Shown one piece after another: positions 45,355-53,399 of a stretch of 64,000 nt of DNA. The stretch is from the NCBI GenBank assembly GCA_035649495.1, contig DASRJL010000036.1, positions 1 through 64,000 on the forward strand. Direction: 5' to 3'. The DNA comes from SG8-41 sp035649495. Its GTDB lineage: Bacteria > Pseudomonadota > Gammaproteobacteria > Burkholderiales > SG8-41. Under the pieces are notes generated by a model, which saw only the letters and a program-made list of their open reading frames with translations, ran no database searches and was not told where the DNA came from. Numbering within the stretch: the first letter of the stretch is position 1; every line of letters begins with the position of its first letter. The translations under genes and the position numbers were made by a program.

Positions 45355-45879
45355 TCAGCGTTTGAAAAACGCCATTGTCACGCCGAGCAGGATCAGGCCG
45401 ACCAGCAGCGCCAGGAAGATCCAGACCACGATCGAGGTGCGGTACTTGACGTCCGGGGTCGCCTCGATGACTTCCTGGTATTCCGGGGCGAAGACGGTGC
45501 GGCCCTTCTTCGAAAGGAAGAGGTACAGAACGTAGGCGTTGATCAGCGTGCCGATCGGAAAGCCGAGAAGGCCAAAGCCCGACAGCACGCAGCCCAGGAC
45601 CCGCGCCCACGGCCGCAGCGCGCGAACGCCCCACCCCGCGACAAGCTGCCCTGCGCCAAGGACGAGGAGCAAAATCCCGAAGGCGGGCTCGCCGCCGGCC
45701 AGGTTCGCGATCCCGGCGACCGTCACGCCCACGCCTCCGAGGTAATAGAGGAAGCCGACTGCCTTGATCGAGGTCTCGTGGTTGATGTGCTCGCGCCGCG
45801 TCGCCTCTTTCTCGGGACTCGCCGGGATATCGTCGACGATCGCGGTCGGCGCCGCGTACGGATTGACGGTTTCGCTCAT
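45355..45879 (-). CDS. Multi-pass membrane protein with NPYAAP N terminus
   Basis: A 174-residue protein beginning MSETVNPYAAPTAIVDD, the short cytoplasmic NPY(x)AP tail seen in several uncharacterised membrane families. Four hydrophobic segments follow (about 46-63, 69-90, 96-118 and 150-170). AGGAG precedes the ATG at 45879. It converges on the ThDP enzyme gene. Function unknown. Confidence 0.78.
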   Translation of the reverse strand: MSETVNPYAAPTAIVDDIPASPEKEATRREHINHETSIKAVGFLYYLGGVGVTVAGIANLAGGEPAFGILLLVLGAGQLVAGWGVRALRPWARVLGCVLSGFGLLGFPIGTLINAYVLYLFLSKKGRTVFAPEYQEVIEATPDVKYRTSIVVWIFLALLVGLILLGVTMAFFKR

Positions 45880-46124
45880 CTGCGCTCCTGCCTTCACGAC
45901 CAATCTAACATGTTGCCGGCATAGTGTGCATGACCAGGTCTCGTGGCCACCTCGTGCGCCGCGTGTCAAGGTTTGGCAGCTGCGGCAGCTACCTGCGTGG
46001 CACATCTGAGAAATTGCTTCCACGAGTGTCGGGATTCTCCTGACATGCCAGCGGCACATGGACGAGCTTCCGGGCACGTGATGTTAAAGTGCGGTATTGC
46101 CCACGGGATACCATCCGAGAGTCC

Positions 46125-46901
46125 ATGACAAGCAAGGTTGCAATCATCACCGGTTCCGGTTCCGGCATCGGCGCCGCGAGCGCCGTGCTGCTCGCCAGGA
46201 ACGGCTGGAATATCGTCATCAACTACGCGAGCCGGATCGACAGCGCCCGGGAAATCGCGAAGGCGTGCGAGGCGCATGGGGCGGAAACACTGCTCGCCAA
46301 GGCCAATGTCGCGGAGGATGCGGACTGCCGCAGGATGGCGGCGGACGCAATGACCCGGTGGGGACGGATCGATGCGCTGGTCAATTCGGCCGGCACGACG
46401 CGCTTCGCCGATCATGCCGACCTGGAGGCGCTCTCCGGCGACGATTTCCTGGAGGTCTATCGCGTCAACGTCGTGGGGCCATGGCAAATGGTGCGCGCCG
46501 TGGCCGGGCATATGAAGGCCGGCGGCAACGGGGTGATCGTGAACATTTCGTCGGTGGCTGCGATTCGCGGCGGGGGAAGCTCGGTCGCCTATGCGACATC
46601 GAAAGCAGCGTTGAATGCGATGACGCTGTCGCTCGCGCGTAACCTGGGCCCCGAGATTCGCGTCAACGTGGTGTGTCCGGCGATGGTGACCGGCCGCTGG
46701 CACCTGGAACACCTCGGCGACGAGAAGTACGAAGCGCAGATGACCCATTTCGCGAATTCGACGCCGCTCAAGCGGCGGGTCGACCCGGAGGACGTTGCGT
46801 CCGCGGTGTGCTGGCTGATCGAGGGCGCTGGCGCGGTAACCGGCCAGGTGCTGGTGGTCGATTCCGGCGCTTCGCTCGGCGCGCCCGCTCGCAGGAGATG
46901 A
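46125..46901 (+). CDS. SDR-family oxidoreductase
   Basis: A 258-residue short-chain dehydrogenase/reductase. It shows VAIITGSGSGIGAASAVLLA, NSAGTTRFA, catalytic Ser in VNISSVAAIRG, YATSKAALNA with catalytic Tyr and Lys, and the C-terminal VTGQVLVVDSG. I chose the ATG at 46125. The stop codon is the first element of a 15-bp minisatellite. Confidence 0.92.
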   Translation: MTSKVAIITGSGSGIGAASAVLLARNGWNIVINYASRIDSAREIAKACEAHGAETLLAKANVAEDADCRRMAADAMTRWGRIDALVNSAGTTRFADHADLEALSGDDFLEVYRVNVVGPWQMVRAVAGHMKAGGNGVIVNISSVAAIRGGGSSVAYATSKAALNAMTLSLARNLGPEIRVNVVCPAMVTGRWHLEHLGDEKYEAQMTHFANSTPLKRRVDPEDVASAVCWLIEGAGAVTGQVLVVDSGASLGAPARRR

Positions 46902-47019
46902 CGAGCTTCGCGGTGATGAGCTCCGCGGTGACGAGCTCCGCGGTGACGAGCTTCGCGGTGACGAGCTTCGCGGTGACGGGCTTCGCGGTGACGGGCTTCG
47001 CGGTGACGGGCTCGGGTAT
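46900..47019. repeat. 15-bp minisatellite
   Basis: Seven copies of a 15-base unit GACGAGCTTCGCGGT (variants GATGAGCTCCGCGGT and GACGGGCTTCGCGGT) and a partial eighth follow the SDR gene directly. The unit length is a multiple of three, so it leaves long open frames on both strands that are not genes. From 47020 to the PilZ gene the sequence includes a perfect 8-bp hairpin (GGAAGTGC/GCACTTCC, 47081-47100) and nothing else recognised. Confidence 0.92.
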
Positions 47020-47236
47020 TGAAGGCGAAGGATGAAGGAGTGAGCGGGGGAAAGCCGCGAAGCACGCGAGGGGGCCCGAAGGAAGTGCCTGCGCACTTCC
47101 GAGCCCGCGAACGCCCGACGCGATGCAGCGCGGCGGGCAGTGGAAAGATGACCTGCCCAGAGTGGACCGCCACAGAGTAGAGGCTCAAGTGATCGCAGGA
47201 AGTGCCGTAATAGCCGCAAGTCCGTCTTCCGCGGCA

Positions 47237-47632
47237 ATGGACACCCTCATGACGCCACTCGAGAGCACTGAACAGCGTAACGAACCGCGGTATCAGCGGC
47301 TATTGCCGGTCCGGATCGGCCGCCTGGAGCTGACGACCGCCAACGTTTCCCTGCACGGACTGCAAATCGTCTGCCCGATCATGCGCTTCGAACGTATCAA
47401 GGCGGATGTCCGGCGCGGGGAGCTTGCTGCCGAGGTGAGCTTGCCGGGCGGCGCGACTATCGCTGCGCCGCTGTCAGTCCGCTACTGTTCCCAGTGCGGA
47501 GACGAGATTCTGATTGGCGCCCAATTGACCCTCGCCGCCCCGGACATGCAGGCCCTATGGGCTGCCTATATCGGAGACCTGTCCAGCAGTCTCCGCGATG
47601 GTCCGAAGCCGCGCGCGCCTGTGTTCCTGTAA
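47237..47632 (+). CDS. PilZ-domain protein
   Basis: A protein of about 131 residues. The c-di-GMP-binding pattern of PilZ is visible as NEPRYQRLLPVRIGR (RxxxR-like, slightly short) followed by TANVSLHGLQI ((D/N)xSxxG). The barrel continues with LAAEVSLPGGATIAAPLSV. It may sense c-di-GMP, but the spacing of the first motif deviates. ATG at 47237 or 47249. Confidence 0.72.
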   Translation: MDTLMTPLESTEQRNEPRYQRLLPVRIGRLELTTANVSLHGLQIVCPIMRFERIKADVRRGELAAEVSLPGGATIAAPLSVRYCSQCGDEILIGAQLTLAAPDMQALWAAYIGDLSSSLRDGPKPRAPVFL

Positions 47633-47635
47633 TTG

Positions 47636-48499
47636 CTAAACGACGGGCTCGCCGGCCGTCGTCGACTTATGCATGAGCCGGCGCGCGTTTGGCGCAAAGG
47701 CGTTGCGGTGATGCATGGTGCAGCGGTTATCCCACACGAGCAGATCGCCGACCCGCCACTTGTGCTCCCACACGTATTTGTCCTGGCACGTATGCGCCCA
47801 GATCCCGTCGAGCACCTCTTCGCTCTCCGCGAGCGACAGGTCGAAAATGTAGGAGTTGAGGCGGCGGCCGAGGTACAGGCATTTCCGCCGCGTGACCGGG
47901 TGGGTGCGCACGATCGGGTGTTTCACACCCGGCGCTTTCGACGGGTCCGTGACATCGGCGAATTCGGGGCGCCGCACTCCGGCGGAGTTGTGCACTTTCG
48001 AGTGATTGACGTACTTGCCGTTGATCCTGGCGGCCAGTCCGGCCGGCATGTCCTCATACGCGCGGTACATGTTGAGAAACGCGGTTTCGCCACCTTGCTC
48101 GGTCACCTCGATGGAGTGCAGCAGGCTCGCTGAAATCGGCGTTTCCGTGAACGAGCTGTCCGTGTGCCAGTACGCTTCGCCGTCACCCAGCGCGCCGATC
48201 GGCTTGCCCTGGGCATCGGTGATGTTCGAGATGATGGCGACGTCGTCCGGCAGTCCATCCGGCAGGTATTTCTTGCGCCCCAGGCCGAGCAGCTGATTCG
48301 CCGCCTGCCCGGGCGGGCCGAACAATTCGCGCAGCCGGAGCAGGTCGGCGAAGCTGAGCGATTGCCCGCGGAACAGCACCACGAGGTGCTCGATCCAGGC
48401 GTTGAAGATGAAGTCACGCTGCGCGGCGGACACATCCTTCGATAGATCGATGCCGGTAATCTCCGCGCCCAGCGCGCGGCCCGTCGGGATCACGTCCAT
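47636..48499 (-). CDS. TauD/TfdA-family Fe(II)/2-oxoglutarate dioxygenase
   Basis: A 287-residue dioxygenase. The iron motif HxD reads YWHTDSSFTETP, the distal His is in NRCTMHHRNAF, and an Arg for 2-oxoglutarate follows. The N terminus (VIPTGRALGAEITGIDLSKD) is typical of TauD-like proteins. It would hydroxylate a carboxylate or sulfonate such as taurine, 2,4-D or an alkyl sulfate. It converges on the PilZ gene with three bases between the stop codons. Confidence 0.9.
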   Translation of the reverse strand: MDVIPTGRALGAEITGIDLSKDVSAAQRDFIFNAWIEHLVVLFRGQSLSFADLLRLRELFGPPGQAANQLLGLGRKKYLPDGLPDDVAIISNITDAQGKPIGALGDGEAYWHTDSSFTETPISASLLHSIEVTEQGGETAFLNMYRAYEDMPAGLAARINGKYVNHSKVHNSAGVRRPEFADVTDPSKAPGVKHPIVRTHPVTRRKCLYLGRRLNSYIFDLSLAESEEVLDGIWAHTCQDKYVWEHKWRVGDLLVWDNRCTMHHRNAFAPNARRLMHKSTTAGEPVV

Positions 48500-48531
48500 G
48501 CCTGAAAACCTCGCTGTTGAAGATCGAAAAA

Positions 48532-48556
48532 CAGACAGGATGAACAGGATATACAA
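48532..48556. repeat. Dispersed ACAGGATGAACAGGAT-type repeat
   Basis: ACAGACAGGATGAACAGGAT followed by ATACA, upstream of the dioxygenase gene. Relatives at 18488 and 25738. Confidence 0.65.
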
Positions 48557-48700
48557 GACGGTCCAACCGCGCTACATTGGTCCGTCCAGCAACGATTCCG
48601 AATTTTGGTTGGAGCACCTGACCATAAGCGTCAGGTACCCTGATGTAGGGGAGCATGAGGGGAGCATCCCCTCAATTCGTTATCTGAATCGGAGGTTCCC

Positions 48701-50326
48701 ATGAAAGTCGGCGAGGCGGTTGCGCGTGCTATGAAGGCCGAGGGTATGCAGATCCTCTGCGGCTACCCGGTGAATCACCTGATCGAGTTCGCCGCCGCGG
48801 AGAATATCCGCCCGGTGATCGTGCGCCAGGAGCGCATCGGCCTCCACATGGCGGACGCGATCTCCCGCGTCACGTCCGGCCGGACCATTGGTGCGTTCTG
48901 CATGCAGCATGGCCCGGGGGCCGAGAACGCCTATGGCGGCGTGGCGCAGTGCTACGGCGAGAGCATTCCGGTGCTCGTGGTGCCGCAGGGCTATCCGCGG
49001 CGCATCGCGGGCGTGGACCCCAATTTCTCCTCCGCCCTGCAGATGCGCGGCGTGACCAAGTCCTCCGAGCACGTCATGGTCCCGAAGGAGATACCGAACG
49101 TGCTGCGGCGGGCGTTCTCGAAGCTGCGCAACGGCCGCGGCGGTCCGTGCCTGATCGAGATACCCACCGATATCTGGCAGGAAGAGATCGGCGACTTTAC
49201 TTACACCCCGGCGGTGAAGGCGCGCGCCGCGCCGGATCCCGCGGACGTGCGCAAGGCCGCCGCAGCAATGCTCGCGGCGAAGCGTCCAGTCATCTACGCA
49301 GGCACGGGCGTGCATTGGGCGGAGGCCTGGCCGCAGTTGAAGCAGTTCGCGGAGCTCCTGGGCGCTCCCGTGACCACGAGCCTCGGCGGCAAGTCGAGCT
49401 TTCCGGAGAACCATGCGCTTTCGCTCGGCTCCGGCGGCAACTCGGTGCCGCTGCAGGTGCACCATTTCGTGCAGAACGCCGATCTCATCATCGGCATCGG
49501 CTGTTCGTTTACCGAGACGAACTTCGGCATCAAGTTCCCCGACGGCAAGAAGTTCGTGCACGCCACGCTCGATCCCGACCATCTCAACAAGGACGTCCGC
49601 GCGGAAGTGGCGCTCCTGGGCGATGCGCAGCTCACGCTGCAGGCGTTGATCGGCGAGCTCGGCCAGACCATCAAGTCCCCGCGCGATCCGTCCGCCGTAG
49701 CCGGCGAAATCGCCAAGCTGCGCGAGCAGTTCACGGCGCAGTGGAAGCCGCTGCTGACGAGCAACGACGCGCCGCTCAATCCCTATCGCGTGATCTGGGA
49801 TCTGATGCACACGGTCGATCGCGACAACTGCATCATCACCCATGACGCGGGCAGCCCGCGCGACCAGATTTCGCCGTTCTGGGTTTCCACCACGCCGCTG
49901 TCCTACATCGGCTGGGGCAAGACGACGCAGCTGGGCTACGGCCTCGGCCTCGCCATGGGCGCGAAGCTCGCCCGGCCGGACAAGCTGTGCATCAACCTGT
50001 GGGGCGACGCGGCGATCGGCTTCACGGGCATGGACTTCGAGACGGCGGTGCGCGAGCGCATTCCGATTCTCTCGATCCTGCTCAACAACTATTCGATGGC
50101 GATCGAGTTGAAGGTGATGCCGGTATCCACCGAGAAGTACCGCTCGACCGACATCTCCGGCAACTACGCCGACATGGCGAAGGCCTTCGGCGGCTACGGC
50201 GAGCGTGTGACGCAGCCGGGCGAGATCAAGGCGGCGATCCAGCGCGGCATCGAGGCGACGAAGCAGGGCAAGCCGGCGCTGCTGGAGTTCATCACCAGCA
50301 AGGAAACCCGCGTGTCCAAGCTTTAA
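48701..50326 (+). CDS. ThDP-requiring acetolactate synthase-like enzyme
   Basis: A 541-residue three-domain ThDP enzyme. Catalytic Glu lies in IVRQERIGLHMADAISR. The cofactor motif reads NLWGDAAIGFTGMDFE then SILLNNYSMAIE (GDA...NN). The first domain begins MKVGEAVARAMKAEGMQILC, like sulfoacetaldehyde acetyltransferase or 2-hydroxyacyl-CoA lyase relatives. A strong GGAGG precedes the ATG. It is followed after 27 bases by the NTF2-like gene but is probably a separate function. Confidence 0.9.
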   Translation: MKVGEAVARAMKAEGMQILCGYPVNHLIEFAAAENIRPVIVRQERIGLHMADAISRVTSGRTIGAFCMQHGPGAENAYGGVAQCYGESIPVLVVPQGYPRRIAGVDPNFSSALQMRGVTKSSEHVMVPKEIPNVLRRAFSKLRNGRGGPCLIEIPTDIWQEEIGDFTYTPAVKARAAPDPADVRKAAAAMLAAKRPVIYAGTGVHWAEAWPQLKQFAELLGAPVTTSLGGKSSFPENHALSLGSGGNSVPLQVHHFVQNADLIIGIGCSFTETNFGIKFPDGKKFVHATLDPDHLNKDVRAEVALLGDAQLTLQALIGELGQTIKSPRDPSAVAGEIAKLREQFTAQWKPLLTSNDAPLNPYRVIWDLMHTVDRDNCIITHDAGSPRDQISPFWVSTTPLSYIGWGKTTQLGYGLGLAMGAKLARPDKLCINLWGDAAIGFTGMDFETAVRERIPILSILLNNYSMAIELKVMPVSTEKYRSTDISGNYADMAKAFGGYGERVTQPGEIKAAIQRGIEATKQGKPALLEFITSKETRVSKL

Positions 50327-50353
50327 GCGCAGTCCAGCATCAGGGGGCATCGC

Positions 50354-50971
50354 ATGAAGGTTCTCCGCGTTGTGTTGACGCTCGTGGCGCTGTGCGTGAG
50401 CCCGCTCGCCTGGGCGGCCGAGGAACCCGACCACGCGATTCACGAGGAGTTGCGCGCACTGCTGCGCGACGTCGTTACCGCCTTCAACACCGGCCAGTAC
50501 GACGGGATGCTGCCGTTACTCACCGAGAACGTCGAAGCGACCAGCATCACGCAGGAAGTGATGTCCGGCCGCGCCGATGTCTCGAAATATTTCAAGGAGT
50601 GGTTCGGGCCGTCGGGTTACATGCGGAAGATGGAAATGAAAATGGAGGCCGACAAGCTGACCGATCTTTCCCCCGACAGGAGCTGGGGCCTGGTGCGTGG
50701 CAAGGCGTTCGAGCACTACGAAGCGAAGGACGGCGACGTGTTCGACTTCGTCACTCGCTGGACCGCGGTGATGATCCGCGATACCGACGGCAAATGGCGG
50801 CTCCGTGCCATCCACTTCGGAACGAACAATCTGGACAATCCGGTTCTCACCAAGGTGAAGAACACTCTGATCCGCAATGGCTTAATCGGGGCAGGCCTGT
50901 GCCTGCTTGCCGGCCTTCTGCTGGGCTGGTGGATCGGCCGGCGGCGCGGTAGCGGGCCGGCGGTGGCATAG
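50354..50971 (+). CDS. Secreted NTF2/SnoaL-like protein with C-terminal membrane anchor
   Basis: A 205-residue protein: signal peptide (MKVLRVVLTLVALCVSPLAWA), then a cone-fold SnoaL/DUF4440-type domain (LLRDVVTAFNTGQYDGMLPL, FVTRWTAVMIRDTDGKWRL), then a hydrophobic C-terminal helix (about 178-196) ending RRRG, which should anchor it with the domain in the periplasm. It ends 15 bases before the ynbA-like gene and is probably the first gene of that lipid operon. Confidence 0.8.
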   Translation: MKVLRVVLTLVALCVSPLAWAAEEPDHAIHEELRALLRDVVTAFNTGQYDGMLPLLTENVEATSITQEVMSGRADVSKYFKEWFGPSGYMRKMEMKMEADKLTDLSPDRSWGLVRGKAFEHYEAKDGDVFDFVTRWTAVMIRDTDGKWRLRAIHFGTNNLDNPVLTKVKNTLIRNGLIGAGLCLLAGLLLGWWIGRRRGSGPAVA

Positions 50972-50986
50972 CGCAATGGGGCGGGT

Positions 50987-51589
50987 TTGTCGCTCTACAC
51001 GCTGAAACCCCAGTTTCAGGCGACGCTCCGGCCGCTTGCGCGCTCGCTCGCGGGCATCGGCGTCACCGCGAACCAGGTCACGATCGCAACCGTGCTCGTC
51101 TCGATTGCGGTGGGATCGCTCGTCGCCGGGATGCTCCCCGATCCGCGATGGTTCCTGCTCATTCCGCTCTGGATGTTCGTGCGCATGGCATTCAACGCCA
51201 TCGATGGGATGATCGCGTGCGAGTTCGGCGGGAAGAGCCGGCTCGGCGCATACCTCAACGAATTGTCCGACGTCGTCGCCGACGCCGCGCTTTATCTGCC
51301 CTTCGCGCTTTTGCCGCCTTTTTCGCCGCTGTGGGTCGGCATCGTGATCGTGCTTGCGTTGCTGAGCGAGCATGCGGGCGCGCTCGGACCTCTGGTCGGC
51401 GCGTCGCGTCGCTTCGATGGCCCGATGGGAAAGAGCGACCGCGCATTCGTTTTCGGCGCGCTCGGGCTCTGGGCCGGCCTTGGGGCGCCGCTCCCGGAAT
51501 GGGCGGCGCTCGCGCTGCCGGCAATGGTCCTGGCCCTGGTGCTGACCATTGTGAACCGGGTGCGTTGCGGTCTGCGGGAGGTGGAGTGA
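50987..51589 (+). CDS. ynbA: CDP-alcohol phosphatidyltransferase-family protein (YnbA-like)
   Basis: A 200-residue polytopic membrane protein. The CDP-alcohol motif DGxxARx8Gx3Dx3D appears as AIDGMIACEFGGKSRLGAYL then NELSDVV: the first Asp-Gly and last Asp are kept, but Arg is Cys and the third Asp is Asn. Similar NExxD variants are, as I recall, usual for YnbA. It would join a CDP-activated lipid and an alcohol. The start is TTG; no ATG or GTG fits. It is followed by genes matching ynbC, ynbD and ynbB. Confidence 0.82.
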   Translation: MSLYTLKPQFQATLRPLARSLAGIGVTANQVTIATVLVSIAVGSLVAGMLPDPRWFLLIPLWMFVRMAFNAIDGMIACEFGGKSRLGAYLNELSDVVADAALYLPFALLPPFSPLWVGIVIVLALLSEHAGALGPLVGASRRFDGPMGKSDRAFVFGALGLWAGLGAPLPEWAALALPAMVLALVLTIVNRVRCGLREVE

Positions 51590-51590
51590 C

Positions 51591-53393
51591 GTGAACGACG
51601 TGCCCGTGGGCGCGCAACTGCGGCCGGTCTTCGAGCGTGCGTTCGCCACGCACGATGGCGTCGATCTCTTCTATCGACACTGGCCGGCCATCCACGGCAC
51701 TCCCCGTGGCGCGATCCTGCTCTTCCATCGCGGCCACGAGCATTCGGGGCGCATGGCCCACCTGGTCGACGAGCTCACGCTGCCCGACTTCGATTTCTTT
51801 GCCTGGGACTCCCGGGGCCACGGCCGCTCGCCGGGCGCGCGCGGCGATTCGCCGAGCTTCGGCACGTCGGTGCGCGACGTGCAAACGTTCGTAGATCTCC
51901 TCGGCGTGCAGCACGGCTTTGCTGCGCAGGATATCGGCATCGTTGCGCAGAGCGTCGGTGCCGTGCTGGTTGCCACCTGGGTGCACGACCACGCGCCTGC
52001 GATCCGCGGCATGGTGCTCGCATCGCCGGCATTCCGGGTGAAGCTTTATGTCCCGTTCGCGCTGCCGGGACTGCGATTCATGCGCAGGCTGCGCGGCAAT
52101 TTCTTCGTAACGAGCTACGTCAAGGCGAAGTTCCTGACCCACGATCCCGCGCGCATCGCGAGCTACGACTCCGACCCTTTGCTGTCGCGCGCGATCTCCG
52201 TGAATGTCCTGCTCGGTCTCCAGGAGGCCGCCGATCGCGTCGTGGCCGATGCACAGGCGATCACCGTGCCGACCCAGCTCCTGATCTCCGGCAACGATTG
52301 GGTGGTGCATCACCGGCCGCAGCACGCGTTCTTCGACCGCCTTGGCGCGTGCGTCAAGGAGCGTCATCTGCTGCACGGCTTCCTGCACGACACCCTGGGC
52401 GAGCGCGACCGCGCCCGGGCCGTCGATCGCATGCGGGCGTTCCTGCTCCGGGTGTTCGCCACGCCGTGCACGCCCCCCAACCTTATGGATGCCGATCAAT
52501 ACGGACCTACGCGTGAGGAAGCCGACGCGCTCGCAGCGCCCCTTTCTCCGCTGTCACCGCGCGGTCTGTATTGGGCCGCTACGCGCGCCAACCTGCGCTT
52601 CGGCGGCTTGCTGTCGGACGGCATTCGTCTCGGTCACGCTACCGGTTTCGATTCGGGGAGCTCGCTCGACTACATCTATCGCAATCGAGCCGGCGGTCGA
52701 ACACCTCTCGGGCGCTTCATAGACCGGATCTATCTCGACGCGATCGGGTGGCGCGGCATCCGGCAGCGCAAGCTCGACGTCGAGGCGCTCCTGCGCGAGG
52801 CGATGACGCGATTGCGCGCCGCGGGAATGCCGGTACACATTCTCGATATCGCCGCGGGACATGGCCGCTACGTGCTCGACGCGGTCACGGCACCAGGCGC
52901 CGAAGGTTCCAGAGGCAACGGCGCGGGCGGGCGGCCTGATTCGATCGTGCTGCGCGACTACAGCCCGGTCAACGTGGAGAAGGGTACGACGCTCATCCGC
53001 GAAAAAGGCCTGGGTGACCTCGCGCGCTTCACGTCAGGAGACGCGATGGACCGCGAGAGCCTCGCCGCGCTCTCGCCGAGACCGACGCTCGGTGTCGTTT
53101 CGGGCCTCTACGAGCTGATACCGGACAACAATCCCGTGCGCCATTCGCTGGCGGGCCTCGCCGACGCGATCCAGACCGGGGGATTCCTCGTCTATACGGG
53201 GCAGCCCTGGCATCCTCAGCTCGAGTTGATCGCGCGGGCGTTGACGAGCCACCGGCAGGGCGCAGCGTGGCTGATGCGCCGGCGTACGCAGCAGGAGCTC
53301 GATCAGCTGGTCGTCGCCGCCGGCTTCCGCAAGGTGGCGCAGCGCATCGGCGAGTCGGGCATTTTCACGGTTTCGCTGGCCCAGCGTGAATGA
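51591..53393 (+). CDS. ynbC: Alpha/beta hydrolase - SAM methyltransferase fusion (YnbC-like)
   Basis: A 600-residue two-domain protein. Residues about 15-300 are a monoacylglycerol-lipase-like hydrolase (FAWDSRGHGRSPGARG; nucleophile in GIVAQSVGAVLVA; Asp in LLISGNDWVVH; His in HGFLHDTLGE). Residues about 390-600 are a class I methyltransferase with SAM motif VHILDIAAGHGRYVLDAV. The same fusion is encoded by E. coli ynbC. It starts with GTG one base after the ynbA stop. It probably remodels an acyl or headgroup of the lipid made by the other gene products; the exact reaction is unknown. Confidence 0.88.
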   Translation: MNDVPVGAQLRPVFERAFATHDGVDLFYRHWPAIHGTPRGAILLFHRGHEHSGRMAHLVDELTLPDFDFFAWDSRGHGRSPGARGDSPSFGTSVRDVQTFVDLLGVQHGFAAQDIGIVAQSVGAVLVATWVHDHAPAIRGMVLASPAFRVKLYVPFALPGLRFMRRLRGNFFVTSYVKAKFLTHDPARIASYDSDPLLSRAISVNVLLGLQEAADRVVADAQAITVPTQLLISGNDWVVHHRPQHAFFDRLGACVKERHLLHGFLHDTLGERDRARAVDRMRAFLLRVFATPCTPPNLMDADQYGPTREEADALAAPLSPLSPRGLYWAATRANLRFGGLLSDGIRLGHATGFDSGSSLDYIYRNRAGGRTPLGRFIDRIYLDAIGWRGIRQRKLDVEALLREAMTRLRAAGMPVHILDIAAGHGRYVLDAVTAPGAEGSRGNGAGGRPDSIVLRDYSPVNVEKGTTLIREKGLGDLARFTSGDAMDRESLAALSPRPTLGVVSGLYELIPDNNPVRHSLAGLADAIQTGGFLVYTGQPWHPQLELIARALTSHRQGAAWLMRRRTQQELDQLVVAAGFRKVAQRIGESGIFTVSLAQRE

Positions 53394-53399
53394 GCGCCT

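Noticed and set aside
46589..47188. Long minus-strand frame with an Arg/His-rich repeat protein
   Set aside because: The apparent repeat protein is only the 15-bp minisatellite read in a frame kept open by its length being divisible by three, joined to the antisense of the SDR gene.
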